Origin: JAWKIW01 sp041394145
Lineage (GTDB): Bacteria; Actinomycetota; Acidimicrobiia; Acidimicrobiales; Acidimicrobilacustridaceae
Direction: 5' to 3'
Assembly: GCA_041394145.1 (NCBI GenBank)
Contig: JAWKIW010000004.1
Coordinates: 124,001-188,000 of the forward strand
DNA length: 64,000 nt
In this document: positions 50,514-58,243 of the stretch, one piece after another
How the letters are laid out: each line of letters opens with the position of its first letter
Position numbering within the stretch: position 1 is the first letter of the stretch
Program-made: the position numbers and the translations under genes
The notes under the pieces: generated by a model
Told to the model about the DNA's origin: nothing
The model's database searches: none
Seen by the model: the letters and a program-made list of their open reading frames with translations, nothing else

Positions 50514-50533
50514 CGTCCCCGGCGATGGCGGAA

Positions 50534-50554
50534 ATGTCAAGGGTATCTTGACAT
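50534..50554. promoter_or_regulatory. Palindromic operator-like site
   Basis: Perfect inverted repeat, ATGTCAAG and CTTGACAT, separated by 5 nt (GGTAT). TTGACA appears on both strands, so it may serve as -35 of both divergent genes. It lies 21 nt before the zinc-finger/HTH gene and about 105 nt before the gene at 50660. Confidence 0.55.
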
Positions 50555-50647
50555 GCTCGCGGCCGCCGCCGTCGGGCGGCCTGGATCGGAGGGGGAGGAA
50601 CGGGCCGGCGCATCGGGTCCAGTGCATCGGGCCGGCGCGTCGGCGCC

Positions 50648-50653
50648 TACGCT
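50648..50653 (+). promoter_or_regulatory. -10 element TACGCT, leaderless type
   Basis: TACGCT ends 6 nt before the ATG at 50660. Confidence 0.5.
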
Positions 50654-50659
50654 GCGCCC

Positions 50660-51229
50660 ATGGAGCACTTCGACGCCCTCACCGTCGCCGCCGCCGAGTT
50701 CGAGCGGCGGCTGCGCGCCGTGCGCGACGACCAGTGGGACGTGCCCACGCCGTGCGAGGACTGGACGGTGCGCGAGCTCGTGCGCCACGTCGTGGGTGGC
50801 AACCGGATGTCGGTGGCCCTGCTCGACGGGGCGAGCCGGGACGAGGCGCTCGGCCTGCTCGCCGGGGTCGACCTCGGTGACGATCCCGTCGCCACCTTCG
50901 TCGCCGCCGCCCAGGCCCAGCTCGAGGCCTTCCGCGCCGACGGCGCCCTCGAGCGCACGTGCCACCACCCGGCGGGTGACATGCCCGCGGCGCAGATCAT
51001 CGGCTTCCGCATCGGTGATCTCACCCTGCACGCCTGGGACCTCGCCCGAGCGATCGGCGCCGACGAGTCCCTCGACGCCGACCTGGTGCAGGAGGTGTGG
51101 GACGGCTTGCAGCCGCTGGCCCCGATCATCGGCCAGATCGGCATGTTCGGCGACGGCCCCAGCGGCGACGTGCCCGAGGACGCACCGCTGCAGGTGCGCA
51201 TGCTCGACCTCGTCGGCCGCCGCCCCTGA
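50660..51229 (+). CDS. TIGR03086-family metal-binding protein (mycothiol maleylpyruvate isomerase fold)
   Basis: 189 residues. DinB-like four-helix fold with TPCEDWTVRELVRHVVGGNRM and IGFRIGDLTLHAWDLARAIG, where the His residues bind metal; both motifs are characteristic of TIGR03086, a family confined mostly to actinobacteria and related to mycothiol-dependent maleylpyruvate isomerase. Substrate unknown. Own leaderless-type promoter. Confidence 0.88.
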   Translation: MEHFDALTVAAAEFERRLRAVRDDQWDVPTPCEDWTVRELVRHVVGGNRMSVALLDGASRDEALGLLAGVDLGDDPVATFVAAAQAQLEAFRADGALERTCHHPAGDMPAAQIIGFRIGDLTLHAWDLARAIGADESLDADLVQEVWDGLQPLAPIIGQIGMFGDGPSGDVPEDAPLQVRMLDLVGRRP

Positions 51230-51360
51230 TCGGCCCGCCGCGGTCGGTCGGTGCACCGGTTGCGACCGTCCGGACGTTCAGGCGGTGGGCGCCCGGGGGG
51301 GTGGTTGGTGGCCTGAACGTCTCGGTGGCCGCGGACGTGCACGGCCGCCGGCCGCCAGCG

Positions 51361-52620
51361 TCAGCTCTTGAGCATGTCCTTGAACGGGGTCTTGGCGTCG
51401 ATGCCGGGGTCCTTGGGCAGGCCGAGCACCCGCTCGCCGACGATGTTCTTCATCACCTCGTCGGTGCCGCCGGCCACCTTCATGCCCGGGACGCCGCACA
51501 GCAGCTGGTGCCAGGCGTAGGTGCCCCACTCGCCCGTGTCGGCCTGGAGCCGGGGGCCGAGCACCTCGGCCACGAAGTTGGCGGTGCGCCACAGGTTGTT
51601 GGTGAGCGACAGCTTGGCGATCGACATCTCGGGCCCGGGCAGCTGGCCGGCCTTGATCTTGTCCATCGCCCGCTGGTTGTTGTACTTGGCCACCTGGAAC
51701 CCGATGTAGACGTCCATCAGGTGCTGGCGCACGATCGGGTCCTGGTCGACGCCGAAGTGGCGCACCATCTCCTTGAGCCGGGTCAGGCTCGACAGGCCCA
51801 TGCCCCCGGCGCCGCCGGCCCCGATCGACGCCCGCTCGTTCATCAGCGTGGTGAGCGCCACGGTCCAGCCCTGGTTGACGTCACCGAGGCGGTGCGAGTC
51901 GGGCACGCGGACCTCGGTGAAGAACACCTCGTTGAAGTTGGCGCCGCCGGTCATCTGGCGCAGCGGGCGGATCTCGACGCCGGGCGCCTTCATGTCCACC
52001 ACGAAGCCGGTGAGGCCCTTGTGCTTGGGCAGGTCCGGGTCGGTGCGGCAGATGATCTCGCCGATGTCGGAGTAGTGGGCGCCCGAGGTCCACACCTTCT
52101 GCCCGGTGATGATCCACTCGTCGCCGTCGCGCTCGGCCTTGGTCTGCAGCGACGCCAGGTCGGAGCCGGCACCGGGCTCGGAGAACAGCTGGCAGCCGAC
52201 GATGTCGCCCCGGTACATCTTGCGCAGGTAGGCGTCCTTCACCTCGTCGGTGGCGTGGGCGAGGATCGTCGGCGCCACCATGCCGAGGCCGATGCCGAAG
52301 AACCCCATGTCGGGCGTCTCGTAGCGCGCCTCGAGCGACTGGTAGGCGCGCTCGTAGGCCGAGGGCAGCGCCCGCCCGCCGTACTCCGCCGGTCCGGTGA
52401 TCCAGCCGAGGCCGGCGTCGAAGCGCTTGGCCCGCCAGGCCTGGGCCTCGACGAGCGCCTGCTGCTCGCGCTCGCGGTCGACCTCCTCGAACAGCGCCAC
52501 GTCGTCGGAGCCCTCGCCCCACACGAAGGGCTTGGTGTCGTCCTCCTTGCGCCCGGCGTTGGCGTCGAGGAAGGCGGTGACCTCGGTCTGGAACTCGTCG
52601 AGCGTCGGCGTGTCGGCCAT
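51361..52620 (-). CDS. Acyl-CoA dehydrogenase
   Basis: 419 residues, normal for the FAD-dependent acyl-CoA dehydrogenase fold. Family motifs: CQLFSEPGAGSDLASLQT, WIITGQKVWTSGAHYSD (FAD-binding), EVRVPDSHRLG, and the C-terminal AGGTDEVMKNIVGERVLGLPKD, which lacks the textbook Glu of the general base at that site but has the usual Arg. It likely belongs to a steroid or fatty-acid beta-oxidation route. A TetR-type inverted repeat lies just upstream, so expression is probably repressed until an acyl-CoA ligand appears. Confidence 0.9.
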   Translation of the reverse strand: MADTPTLDEFQTEVTAFLDANAGRKEDDTKPFVWGEGSDDVALFEEVDREREQQALVEAQAWRAKRFDAGLGWITGPAEYGGRALPSAYERAYQSLEARYETPDMGFFGIGLGMVAPTILAHATDEVKDAYLRKMYRGDIVGCQLFSEPGAGSDLASLQTKAERDGDEWIITGQKVWTSGAHYSDIGEIICRTDPDLPKHKGLTGFVVDMKAPGVEIRPLRQMTGGANFNEVFFTEVRVPDSHRLGDVNQGWTVALTTLMNERASIGAGGAGGMGLSSLTRLKEMVRHFGVDQDPIVRQHLMDVYIGFQVAKYNNQRAMDKIKAGQLPGPEMSIAKLSLTNNLWRTANFVAEVLGPRLQADTGEWGTYAWHQLLCGVPGMKVAGGTDEVMKNIVGERVLGLPKDPGIDAKTPFKDMLKS

Positions 52621-52642
52621 CGGTGGTCCCCCCTGGCGGCGT

Positions 52643-52662
52643 ACTTGACTGCTCGGTCAAGT
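52643..52662. promoter_or_regulatory. TetR/FadR-type operator upstream of acyl-CoA dehydrogenase
   Basis: Inverted repeat ACTTGAC and GTCAAGT with a 6-nt spacer, ending 22 nt before the dehydrogenase start. Repeats of this TTGAC/GTCAA form are typical of TetR-family fatty-acid and steroid regulators. No such regulator gene is in the window. Confidence 0.5.
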
Positions 52663-52802
52663 TATCCGCCGGGCGGACCGGTGGACCACTCGGCGGGAGC
52701 GACCGCCGGACGGTGGTCGACGCCGCAGGTGGGTGCAGGCCCGACGGTGGCTCGGGTGGGGCTGCTCGGTGGCGTGGCTGGTGGTCGGGTGGGGTGCGCC
52801 GG

Positions 52803-52808
52803 TACGGT
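52803..52808 (+). promoter_or_regulatory. -10 element TACGGT, leaderless type
   Basis: TACGGT ends 8 nt before the ATG at 52817; the surrounding sequence matches the rnhB promoter at 49261. Confidence 0.5.
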
Positions 52809-52816
52809 CGGCGTCG

Positions 52817-53245
52817 ATGGATCGCCGGTGGTGGCCCGTGGTGGCCTTCGTGGTCTGGACGGCCTACGTCTGGTGCACCCGCATCGCCAACGCCTGGGGC
52901 GACGCCGGCCTGTCGACCGCCGGCAAGGTCGGGTCGACGGTGCTGTCGCTGTCGCTGCTCGTACCGGCCGCCGCGGTCGCGGTCGTGGTCGCCCGACGCC
53001 GTCGCGGGCTGCCCACCCCCGGTGAGGTCCTGCTGCTGCGGGCCTTCGGCGTGTGGACGATCGCGGTGTGGGTGGTGCGCGTCCCGATGATCCTGGTGGC
53101 CGACCACGACGTGCCCTTCAAGGTCGTGCACGCCGTGCTGGGGGTGGTCTCGATCGCGCTGGCACTCGTGACGCTGGGCGTCGCCGGCCGAGCCGCGGCC
53201 GAGCGCGCCGCCGCCTCGGACCGCACGCTCGTCGGTTCCGGCTGA
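52817..53245 (+). CDS. Small membrane protein, four predicted helices
   Basis: 142 residues. Hydrophobic stretches: WWPVVAFVVWTAYVW, VLSLSLLVPAAAVAVVVA, LLLRAFGVWTIAVWVV and VHAVLGVVSIALALVTLGVAG, giving four membrane helices with a basic loop after the second. No motif recognised. Divergent from the acyl-CoA dehydrogenase across a 196-base gap that holds the TetR-type site. Confidence 0.7.
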   Translation: MDRRWWPVVAFVVWTAYVWCTRIANAWGDAGLSTAGKVGSTVLSLSLLVPAAAVAVVVARRRRGLPTPGEVLLLRAFGVWTIAVWVVRVPMILVADHDVPFKVVHAVLGVVSIALALVTLGVAGRAAAERAAASDRTLVGSG

Positions 53246-53321
53246 CGTCTCGGGTGCTGGAGCGCGTGATCGGTCGGCCGGTTGGGCGATGGCGGTTTCG
53301 CCGCCGGCGCTGACCGGCCGG

Positions 53322-53327
53322 TAGGCT
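53322..53327 (+). promoter_or_regulatory. -10 element TAGGCT, leaderless type
   Basis: TAGGCT ends 11 nt before the ATG at 53339. Confidence 0.4.
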
Positions 53328-53338
53328 CGGCGCCGCCT

Positions 53339-53665
53339 ATGGGACAGCCCGTCACCGTCATCGAGAAGCCCTCCAGCCTCCCCGGCGTCCTGCGGTTCGA
53401 GACGAACCGCACCCTCACCGGCATGGGTCACGAGCTCTTCCGCTCCGCCGACGATGCCACCGGAGCCACCCCGGCCGACGAGCTGGCCCGGCGCCTGTTC
53501 GCCCGAGGTGGCATCGCCAGCGTGCACGTCTACGCCAACATCATCACCGTGCAGCTGGCCGACGGTGCGCCCCCGCAGGGCATCAAGGAGATCGTCGAGG
53601 ATCTCTACACCTACTACCGCGACGGTGTCGTGCCCACGCTGCCCGAGGGCGCTGCCGCCGACTGA
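53339..53665 (+). CDS. Nfu/NifU N-terminal-domain protein
   Basis: 108 residues, single Nfu_N-like domain: TVIEKPSSLPGVLRFETNR and LARRLFARGGIASVHVYAN match the N-terminal domain of Nfu scaffold proteins; the C-x2-C iron-sulfur domain is absent. Such stand-alone domains are annotated as scaffold-like; function unproved. Next gene starts 37 bases on. Confidence 0.8.
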   Translation: MGQPVTVIEKPSSLPGVLRFETNRTLTGMGHELFRSADDATGATPADELARRLFARGGIASVHVYANIITVQLADGAPPQGIKEIVEDLYTYYRDGVVPTLPEGAAAD

Positions 53666-53701
53666 GTGCTCGCGGCTCGTCGATCGCGAGAGGGACGCGG
53701 C

Positions 53702-54583
53702 GTGGCCCACCTGGATCGGCACCGCCACCAGCTGCCCGAGGTCCCCGACGGATGGGACCTGCTCGACGTCCGTCGACTGGGGCCGTTCGTCACCGGCGCC
53801 CGCTGGCGCCGGCCCGACGGCTCGATCTTCTCGCTGTCGACCCGTGAGCACCGCAAGGCGAGGACCGCGCTCGAGCCGAGCCGGCCGTCGGCGGCGGCGC
53901 CGACGGCCAGCCGCGTCTCGCGGTGGCTGGCCGTGCTGTTCTGCCTCGGCAGCGCCTGCTTCGTCGTGGGGCCGATCCCTGCGTACGTGTCGGCCGTCGG
54001 GCTGACCGCCGACGCCGTCACCTACTTCATCGGGTCGATCTTCTTCACCTCGGCGGGCACGCTGCAGTGGCTGGAGGCCGCCAACGTGCGGCGCACGGCG
54101 GGGACCCCGGTCCTCGACCACGGCCCCCGGTCGGCCGTCGCGCTCGAGCCCCGGCGCATGGACTGGTGGGCGGCGCTGATCCAGCTCGTCGGCACCATCG
54201 CCTTCAACGTCACCACCTTCGCCGCCGTGCGGGCCGTACCGGGCCTGCGGGCCGAGGAGCTGCGGGTCTGGGCCCCCGACGCCGTCGGGTCGATCTGCTT
54301 CCTCCTGTCGAGCCTGCTCGCCTTCGTCGAGGCCCAGAGCGGGGCGCCCCGCGCCGAGCGCGACCGGGCGCAGCGGCTCGGGTGGCGCATCGCCGTGCTC
54401 AACCTCGTCGGCTCGGTGCTGTTCGGGCTCTCGGCCGTCGGCGCCTACGTCGTGCCCGACACCGGCACCTTGGCCAACGCCACCCTGGCCAACGCCGGCA
54501 CCTTCGGGGGCGGTGTCTGCTTCTTCGTCGCCGCCGCCCTGCTGCCCCGTGAGTCGAAGGCGGCGGCCGCCTCCGTCGGGTGA
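53702..54583 (+). CDS. Membrane protein, six or seven predicted helices
   Basis: 293 residues from GTG 53702, preceded by GAGAGGGA. An N-terminal soluble segment of about 75 residues (DGWDLLDVRRLGPFVTGARW) leads into helices at WLAVLFCLGSACFVVG, VTYFIGSIFFTSAGTLQW, DWWAALIQLVGTIAFNVTTF, DAVGSICFLLSSLLAFVE, RIAVLNLVGSVLFGLSAV and GTFGGGVCFFVAAALL. Resembles YrhK-like membrane proteins in parts (SIFFTSAGTLQWLEA). Function unknown. Confidence 0.75.
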   Translation: MAHLDRHRHQLPEVPDGWDLLDVRRLGPFVTGARWRRPDGSIFSLSTREHRKARTALEPSRPSAAAPTASRVSRWLAVLFCLGSACFVVGPIPAYVSAVGLTADAVTYFIGSIFFTSAGTLQWLEAANVRRTAGTPVLDHGPRSAVALEPRRMDWWAALIQLVGTIAFNVTTFAAVRAVPGLRAEELRVWAPDAVGSICFLLSSLLAFVEAQSGAPRAERDRAQRLGWRIAVLNLVGSVLFGLSAVGAYVVPDTGTLANATLANAGTFGGGVCFFVAAALLPRESKAAAASVG

Positions 54584-54593
54584 CCGCGGCGGA

Positions 54594-54599
54594 TAGGGT
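54594..54599 (+). promoter_or_regulatory. -10 element TAGGGT, leaderless type
   Basis: TAGGGT ends 6 nt before a GTG that opens a 59-codon frame at 54606. Confidence 0.35.
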
Positions 54600-54605
54600 G
54601 CCGAC

Positions 54606-54785
54606 GTGGCAGGCCCCGGGAGCGGTCCGAAGGCGGACGCGGAGATCGGCGCGGTGGTCCACGTGGTGAGCGAGGCTCGTCGCGCTCGGTCGCGGCCGGT
54701 CGGTGACGGCGACGCCACCGGGGCGGCGCCGGCGGCCGCCGTCGAGGTGACCACCGCAGCGTGCCCGCGTGCGACCGTGGGATGA
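54606..54785 (+). CDS. Possible small leaderless ORF, unknown function
   Basis: 59 codons from GTG 54606 to TGA 54783-54785. The only support is the -10 TAGGGT placed 6 nt upstream, as for sixteen other genes here. The peptide (opening VAGPGSGPKADAEIGAVVHV) has no recognisable motif; codon use is ordinary for the window. It could be a real small protein, a frameshifted remnant, or chance. Confidence 0.35.
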   Translation: MAGPGSGPKADAEIGAVVHVVSEARRARSRPVGDGDATGAAPAAAVEVTTAACPRATVG

Positions 54786-54803
54786 TCGATCGAGGAGGAC
54801 CGC

Positions 54804-55561
54804 ATGGCCAGGTGCAAGGTGGGTGTGCAGCTGTGGCCGCAGCACACGACGACGTTGGCGCTGCGCGAGGCGTGGCAGGCGCTCGACGAGCTCGGCGTCG
54901 ACAGCATCTGGGTGTGGGACCACTTCTTCCCGCTGTTCGGCGCCCGAGGGCACCCACTTCGAGGGTGGAGCCTGCTGGCGGCCATGGCGGCCGACACGAC
55001 CAACGCCCAGATCGGCACCCTCGTGACCTGCTCCTCCTACCGCAACCCCGATCTGCTGGCCGACATGGCCCGCACGGTCGACCACCTCAGCGGCGGCCGG
55101 GCCTACCTGGGCGTGGGGTCGGGCTGGTTCGACCGCGACTACGAGGAGTACGGCTACGAGTTCGGCACGGCCGGCTCGCGGCTGCGTGACTTCGAGGCCT
55201 CGTTGCAGCGGATCCGCACGCGGGTCGAGGAGCTGAGCCCACCGCCGCTCGGCGATCTGCCCATCCTCATCGGGGGTCGGGCGAGAAGGTCACGTTGCGC
55301 CTCGTCGCCCTGTACGCGGACGCCTGGAACGCCTTCGGCCCGCCCGACAGCTGGTCGCACAAGAACGACGTGCTCGACGAGTGGTGCGAGCAGGTGGGGC
55401 GACCGGGCGAGATCGAGCGGACGGTGTCGATCAACGACCCCGCCGAGCTCGACCAGCTCGACGACTTCCTCGAAGCGGGGGTCCAGCACGTGATCCTGGG
55501 ACGGGGCGATCCGTTCAACCTCGACCCGGTGCAGCGCCTGCTCGACGCCGCCCGCGGCTGA
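54804..55561 (+). CDS. LLM-class F420-dependent oxidoreductase (one frameshift)
   Basis: ATG 54804 follows GAGGAGGACCGC. TIM-barrel LLM fold: KVGVQLWPQHTTTLALREAW, DSIWVWDHFFPLFG, GGRAYLGVGSGWFDRDYEEYG. At about 55280 the frame changes: LPILIGG is followed in the next frame by GEKVTLRLVALYADAWNAFG, so one base is missing in a G-rich run. The complete protein would be about 250 residues, with the stop at 55559-55561. Related to, but distinct from, the LLM protein at 12667. F420 use inferred from family. Confidence 0.85.
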
Positions 55562-55643
55562 CGGCCGCGCTCGCCTCGCGGTCGACGGATCGGCCGCGAG
55601 CCGCCGACCCACCGATCGGCGTCGCGCTCGGCGGGAGCGTTCG

Positions 55644-56467
55644 TCAGCCCGGCAGGTCGATGCCGAGCGTGCGACAGGTGGGCGACACGGGCACGGCGGT
55701 CGGGTCGCCGCCCGTGCGCAGCACGGCATCGGCGCCGAAGGCCGCCACCGCGTACCACCGGCGTTCGTCGCGGTAGTGGTGCAGCAGGTGACGGCGGCGC
55801 AGCGCCTTGAGCAGTCGTCCCCGGGGCTTGTGCGTGGAGTGGACCAGGTAGTGCGTCCACTCGTAGGTCAGCAGCGCGGTGATGGCGAAGACGCCGACGG
55901 TGAGGCGGGGCCCACCGTCGTGCAGGACGAGCACGGTGGGCACGGCGACCGCGACGGCGAGGTACGCGAGGTTGCGGGTGGTGTCGGGCAGCGACTTGGC
56001 CGGGTTCTCGGGGTCGAGGTGGTGGGCCCGGTGGTTGCGGGCGACCCCGAGGTAGACGGTGCGACCCCGCACGGTGTGCGGGCGGCTGTGCAGCACGACG
56101 GCGTGGGAGAACCACTCGAAGAACGGGTAGCCGGCGAGCAGCACGGCGAGCACCGCGGCGTCGAGCACGCTCCAGTCGCCGAAGGCCACCCGGGCCGCCA
56201 CCAGCGCCACGAACACCGCCGCCATCGTGCGGGTGGCCAGGCCCGCAGGAACACCCGCAGGTGGGCTCGCAGCGGTGCACCGGCCGGGAGGCGTCGGGTC
56301 ACGCCGACGTCGACCCGGTCGAGCGGGCTGCCGACGATGGCCGCCGGGTCGACGTCGCCCGGGTCCACCAGCGTGGGCTCCCGTCGGGCCCGGTGCACCT
56401 CGGCCGGTCCCTCGGCGTCCGCGACCGGAGGCACGGTCCGGCCCGGGTCCACGGCGTCGGCGCTCAC
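55644..56467 (-). CDS. Fatty-acid hydroxylase-superfamily membrane protein (one frameshift)
   Basis: GTG start 56467 gives an N-terminal piece ending HLRVFLRA; the rest resumes in another frame (near 56248) as TRTMAAVFVALVAARVAF. Several membrane helices and the His-rich di-iron motifs: EWFSHAVVLHSRPH, RNHRAHHLDP, HYLVHSTHKPRG and RRRHLLHHYRDE. These match the FA2H/ERG3 desaturase-hydroxylase fold that hydroxylates or desaturates lipids. The single switch lies in a C-rich run. Substrate unknown. Confidence 0.82.
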
Positions 56468-56626
56468 GCCGGCGAGTCTCCCACACGCGGGGATGCTCGG
56501 GCTCGGGGCGTGGGTGTGGGTGCGAGGCCGGTGGGTCCGGGATCGAGGGTGCGGCGGCCGGGGCGTGGCGGCGGCGGCCGGCCCGGGATCGAGCGTGCGG
56601 GCGGCCGGGGTCGACGGGCGTCGACG

Positions 56627-57108
56627 TCACCCGGTCGGCGACGGGCCCGGCGGCACGGTGCCGGCGGGCGGCCCGCCCGGCGCCGGCGCGGCCGTCGTGG
56701 GCTGCCACTCGCTGACGTTGGGGGCGTAGGGCCGCTGGTGGGGGAGCGGCCCCTCGCGCTGGAGCGCCTCGAACTGCTGCTGGGCGATCTCGGTGACGGG
56801 CTGGACGTAGACGGCGGTGCCGTAGGCGCAGATCTCGCTCCACTGGCCGATCGCCCCGGAGTCGAAGCGCATGGCGATGATGGCGTTGGAGCCCCGACGC
56901 TGGGCCTCGGCGACCATGCGGGCCATCGCCTCGTTGCGGCTCTGGGTGAGCAGCTCGGTGAACTCGGGGATCTCGCCGCCACCGATGGCGCGGAAGCCGG
57001 CGAGGCACCCGCGCCGATGTTGCGGGCCCGCACGGTGAGGCCGAACACCTCACCTTGGACCGAGACGATCTCGTAGCCGGGCAGGTCGAAGGAGGTGGTG
57101 ATGAGCAT
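56627..57108 (-). CDS. YbjQ/UPF0145-family protein (one frameshift)
   Basis: ATG 57108 opens LITTSFDLPGYEIVSVQGEV, typical of YbjQ; at about 57010 the frame changes and continues AIGGGEIPEFTELLTQSRNE then ARMVAEAQRRGSNAIIAMRF, YGTAVYVQPVTEI, ending in a Pro/Gly-rich tail at 56627. YbjQ proteins form pentameric beta-rich rings that bind metals; role unclear. A single missing base in GGGGTGCC-like sequence explains the switch. Confidence 0.8.
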
Positions 57109-57219
57109 CCCGGCAACCTAACGCTGCACCGCGGGCGCCGACGGTGGGCGTGGCCGGCGCCACGCCGTCACCCGAGGACCCGGTGCGCTGCTGCCCTGCC
57201 GGGTGGCGGCGGTCGTGCG

Positions 57220-57237
57220 ATCTCCCCTTGCGGAGAT
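57220..57237 (+). promoter_or_regulatory. Hairpin within the imuA' promoter
   Basis: Perfect 6-bp arms ATCTCC and GGAGAT with a CCTTGC loop, overlapping the possible -35 (TTGCGG) and ending one base before the SOS box. Confidence 0.4.
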
Positions 57238-57238
57238 G

Positions 57239-57252
57239 CGAACGTCCGTTCG
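57239..57252. promoter_or_regulatory. LexA SOS box upstream of imuA'
   Basis: CGAAC-GTCC-GTTCG, the actinobacterial/Gram-positive LexA consensus with 5-bp arms and a 4-nt centre. It overlaps the -10 (GATACT, 57252-57257), so LexA would block RNA polymerase directly; the ATG is 11 nt further on. Confidence 0.8.
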
Positions 57253-57263
57253 ATACTGGGGCC

Positions 57264-58231
57264 ATGCCGGTTCGGGGTGCCACGGGGGCCGCTCGTCTCG
57301 ACGACCTGCACGTCGGTCCGGTGGCCGGCGCGGTGTCGTCGACCGGTCCGGAGGCCGGTCCCGGGGTCCGGTGGGGGGTCGACCGTCGGGGTGATCCCGA
57401 GGCGCTCGCCCGGGCGGTGGCCCGCGCCCGCCCGGTGAGCCTCGTCCGGGAGCACCGCCTCCCGGTGCTCACCGCCCTCGAGGGGCTGCTGCCCGACGCC
57501 GGCCTCGTCCGGGGGACCACCGTGGCCGTCACGGGGACGTCGCTCGCCCTGGCCCTGGCCGCCGGTCCCTCCCGGGCTGGGTCGTGGGTCGCGCTGGTCG
57601 GGGTGCCGTGGCTCGGGCTCGCCGCCGTGGCCGGCCTCGGCCTGGCCCTGGAGCGGGTGGCGGTCGTGGCCGAGCCCGAGCCGGCGGTGTGGGCCACGGT
57701 GGCCGCCGCCCTGGTGGGGGCCTTCGACGTCGTCGTGGTCGCCGAGCCCGAGCGGGTGCGGGCCGCCGACGCCCGCCGGCTCGCCGCCCGGGCCCGCGAG
57801 CGGGGCACCGTCCTGGTGGCCGTGCGCCCGTCCGCCACCGCCGCCGGGGTGCGGGCGGGGGACGGGGTGACCGAGGTGACCGCCACGGCCTGGAGGCCGA
57901 CCTGCGCCTGGCCCTCACCACGGTGGGCTGGGAGGGCCTCGGCGACGGCCACGGGCACCTGCGGGCCCGCCGGGTCCGGGTCGAGGCCACCGGTCGGCGG
58001 CGGGCGGCCCGCCCCCGGGTCGTCGACCTGTGGCTGCCGGGGCCCGACGGGTCCGTGCAGGTCGTCGCCGATCCGGTGGTGCGGCGGGGCGAGGGGAGTG
58101 GTCCGGGGCTCGACGGGTCCGTGCTGGTCGCTGCCGATCCGGTGGTGCGGCGGGGGGAGGGGGGCCGGTCGGCCCCGACCGTCGCCGCCCTGCGGGTGGT
58201 CGAGCCGCCGGGTCGCCGGCGGGCGGGCTGA
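57264..58231 (+). CDS. imuA: ImuA'-like mutagenesis protein (one frameshift, 22-residue duplication)
   Basis: ATG 57264, 11 nt after the SOS box. RecA-like Rossmann fold without obvious Walker A: SLVREHRLPVLTALEGLL, GTTVAVTGTSLALALAAG and FDVVVVAEPERVRAADARRL. At about 57890 the frame shifts (VTEVTATAW, then LEADLRLALTTVGWEGLG) and runs to the stop at 58231. Near the end a 66-bp tandem duplication repeats GSVxVxADPVVRRGEG. It partners ImuB and DnaE2 in SOS mutagenesis; no dnaE2 in the window. The imuB start is 13 bases after its stop. Confidence 0.82.
58045..58176. repeat. 66-bp tandem duplication in imuA'
   Basis: Units at 58045-58110 and 58111-58176, both starting CGACGGGTCCGTGC; about 80% identical by eye, each encoding 22 residues. 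Confidence 0.8.
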
Positions 58232-58243
58232 GGCGAGGTCGAC

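Noticed and set aside
51881..55018. 1045-codon minus-strand frame
   Set aside because: It runs antisense through several genes with clear domains, and has no recognisable protein motif except where it overlaps the acyl-CoA dehydrogenase in another frame.
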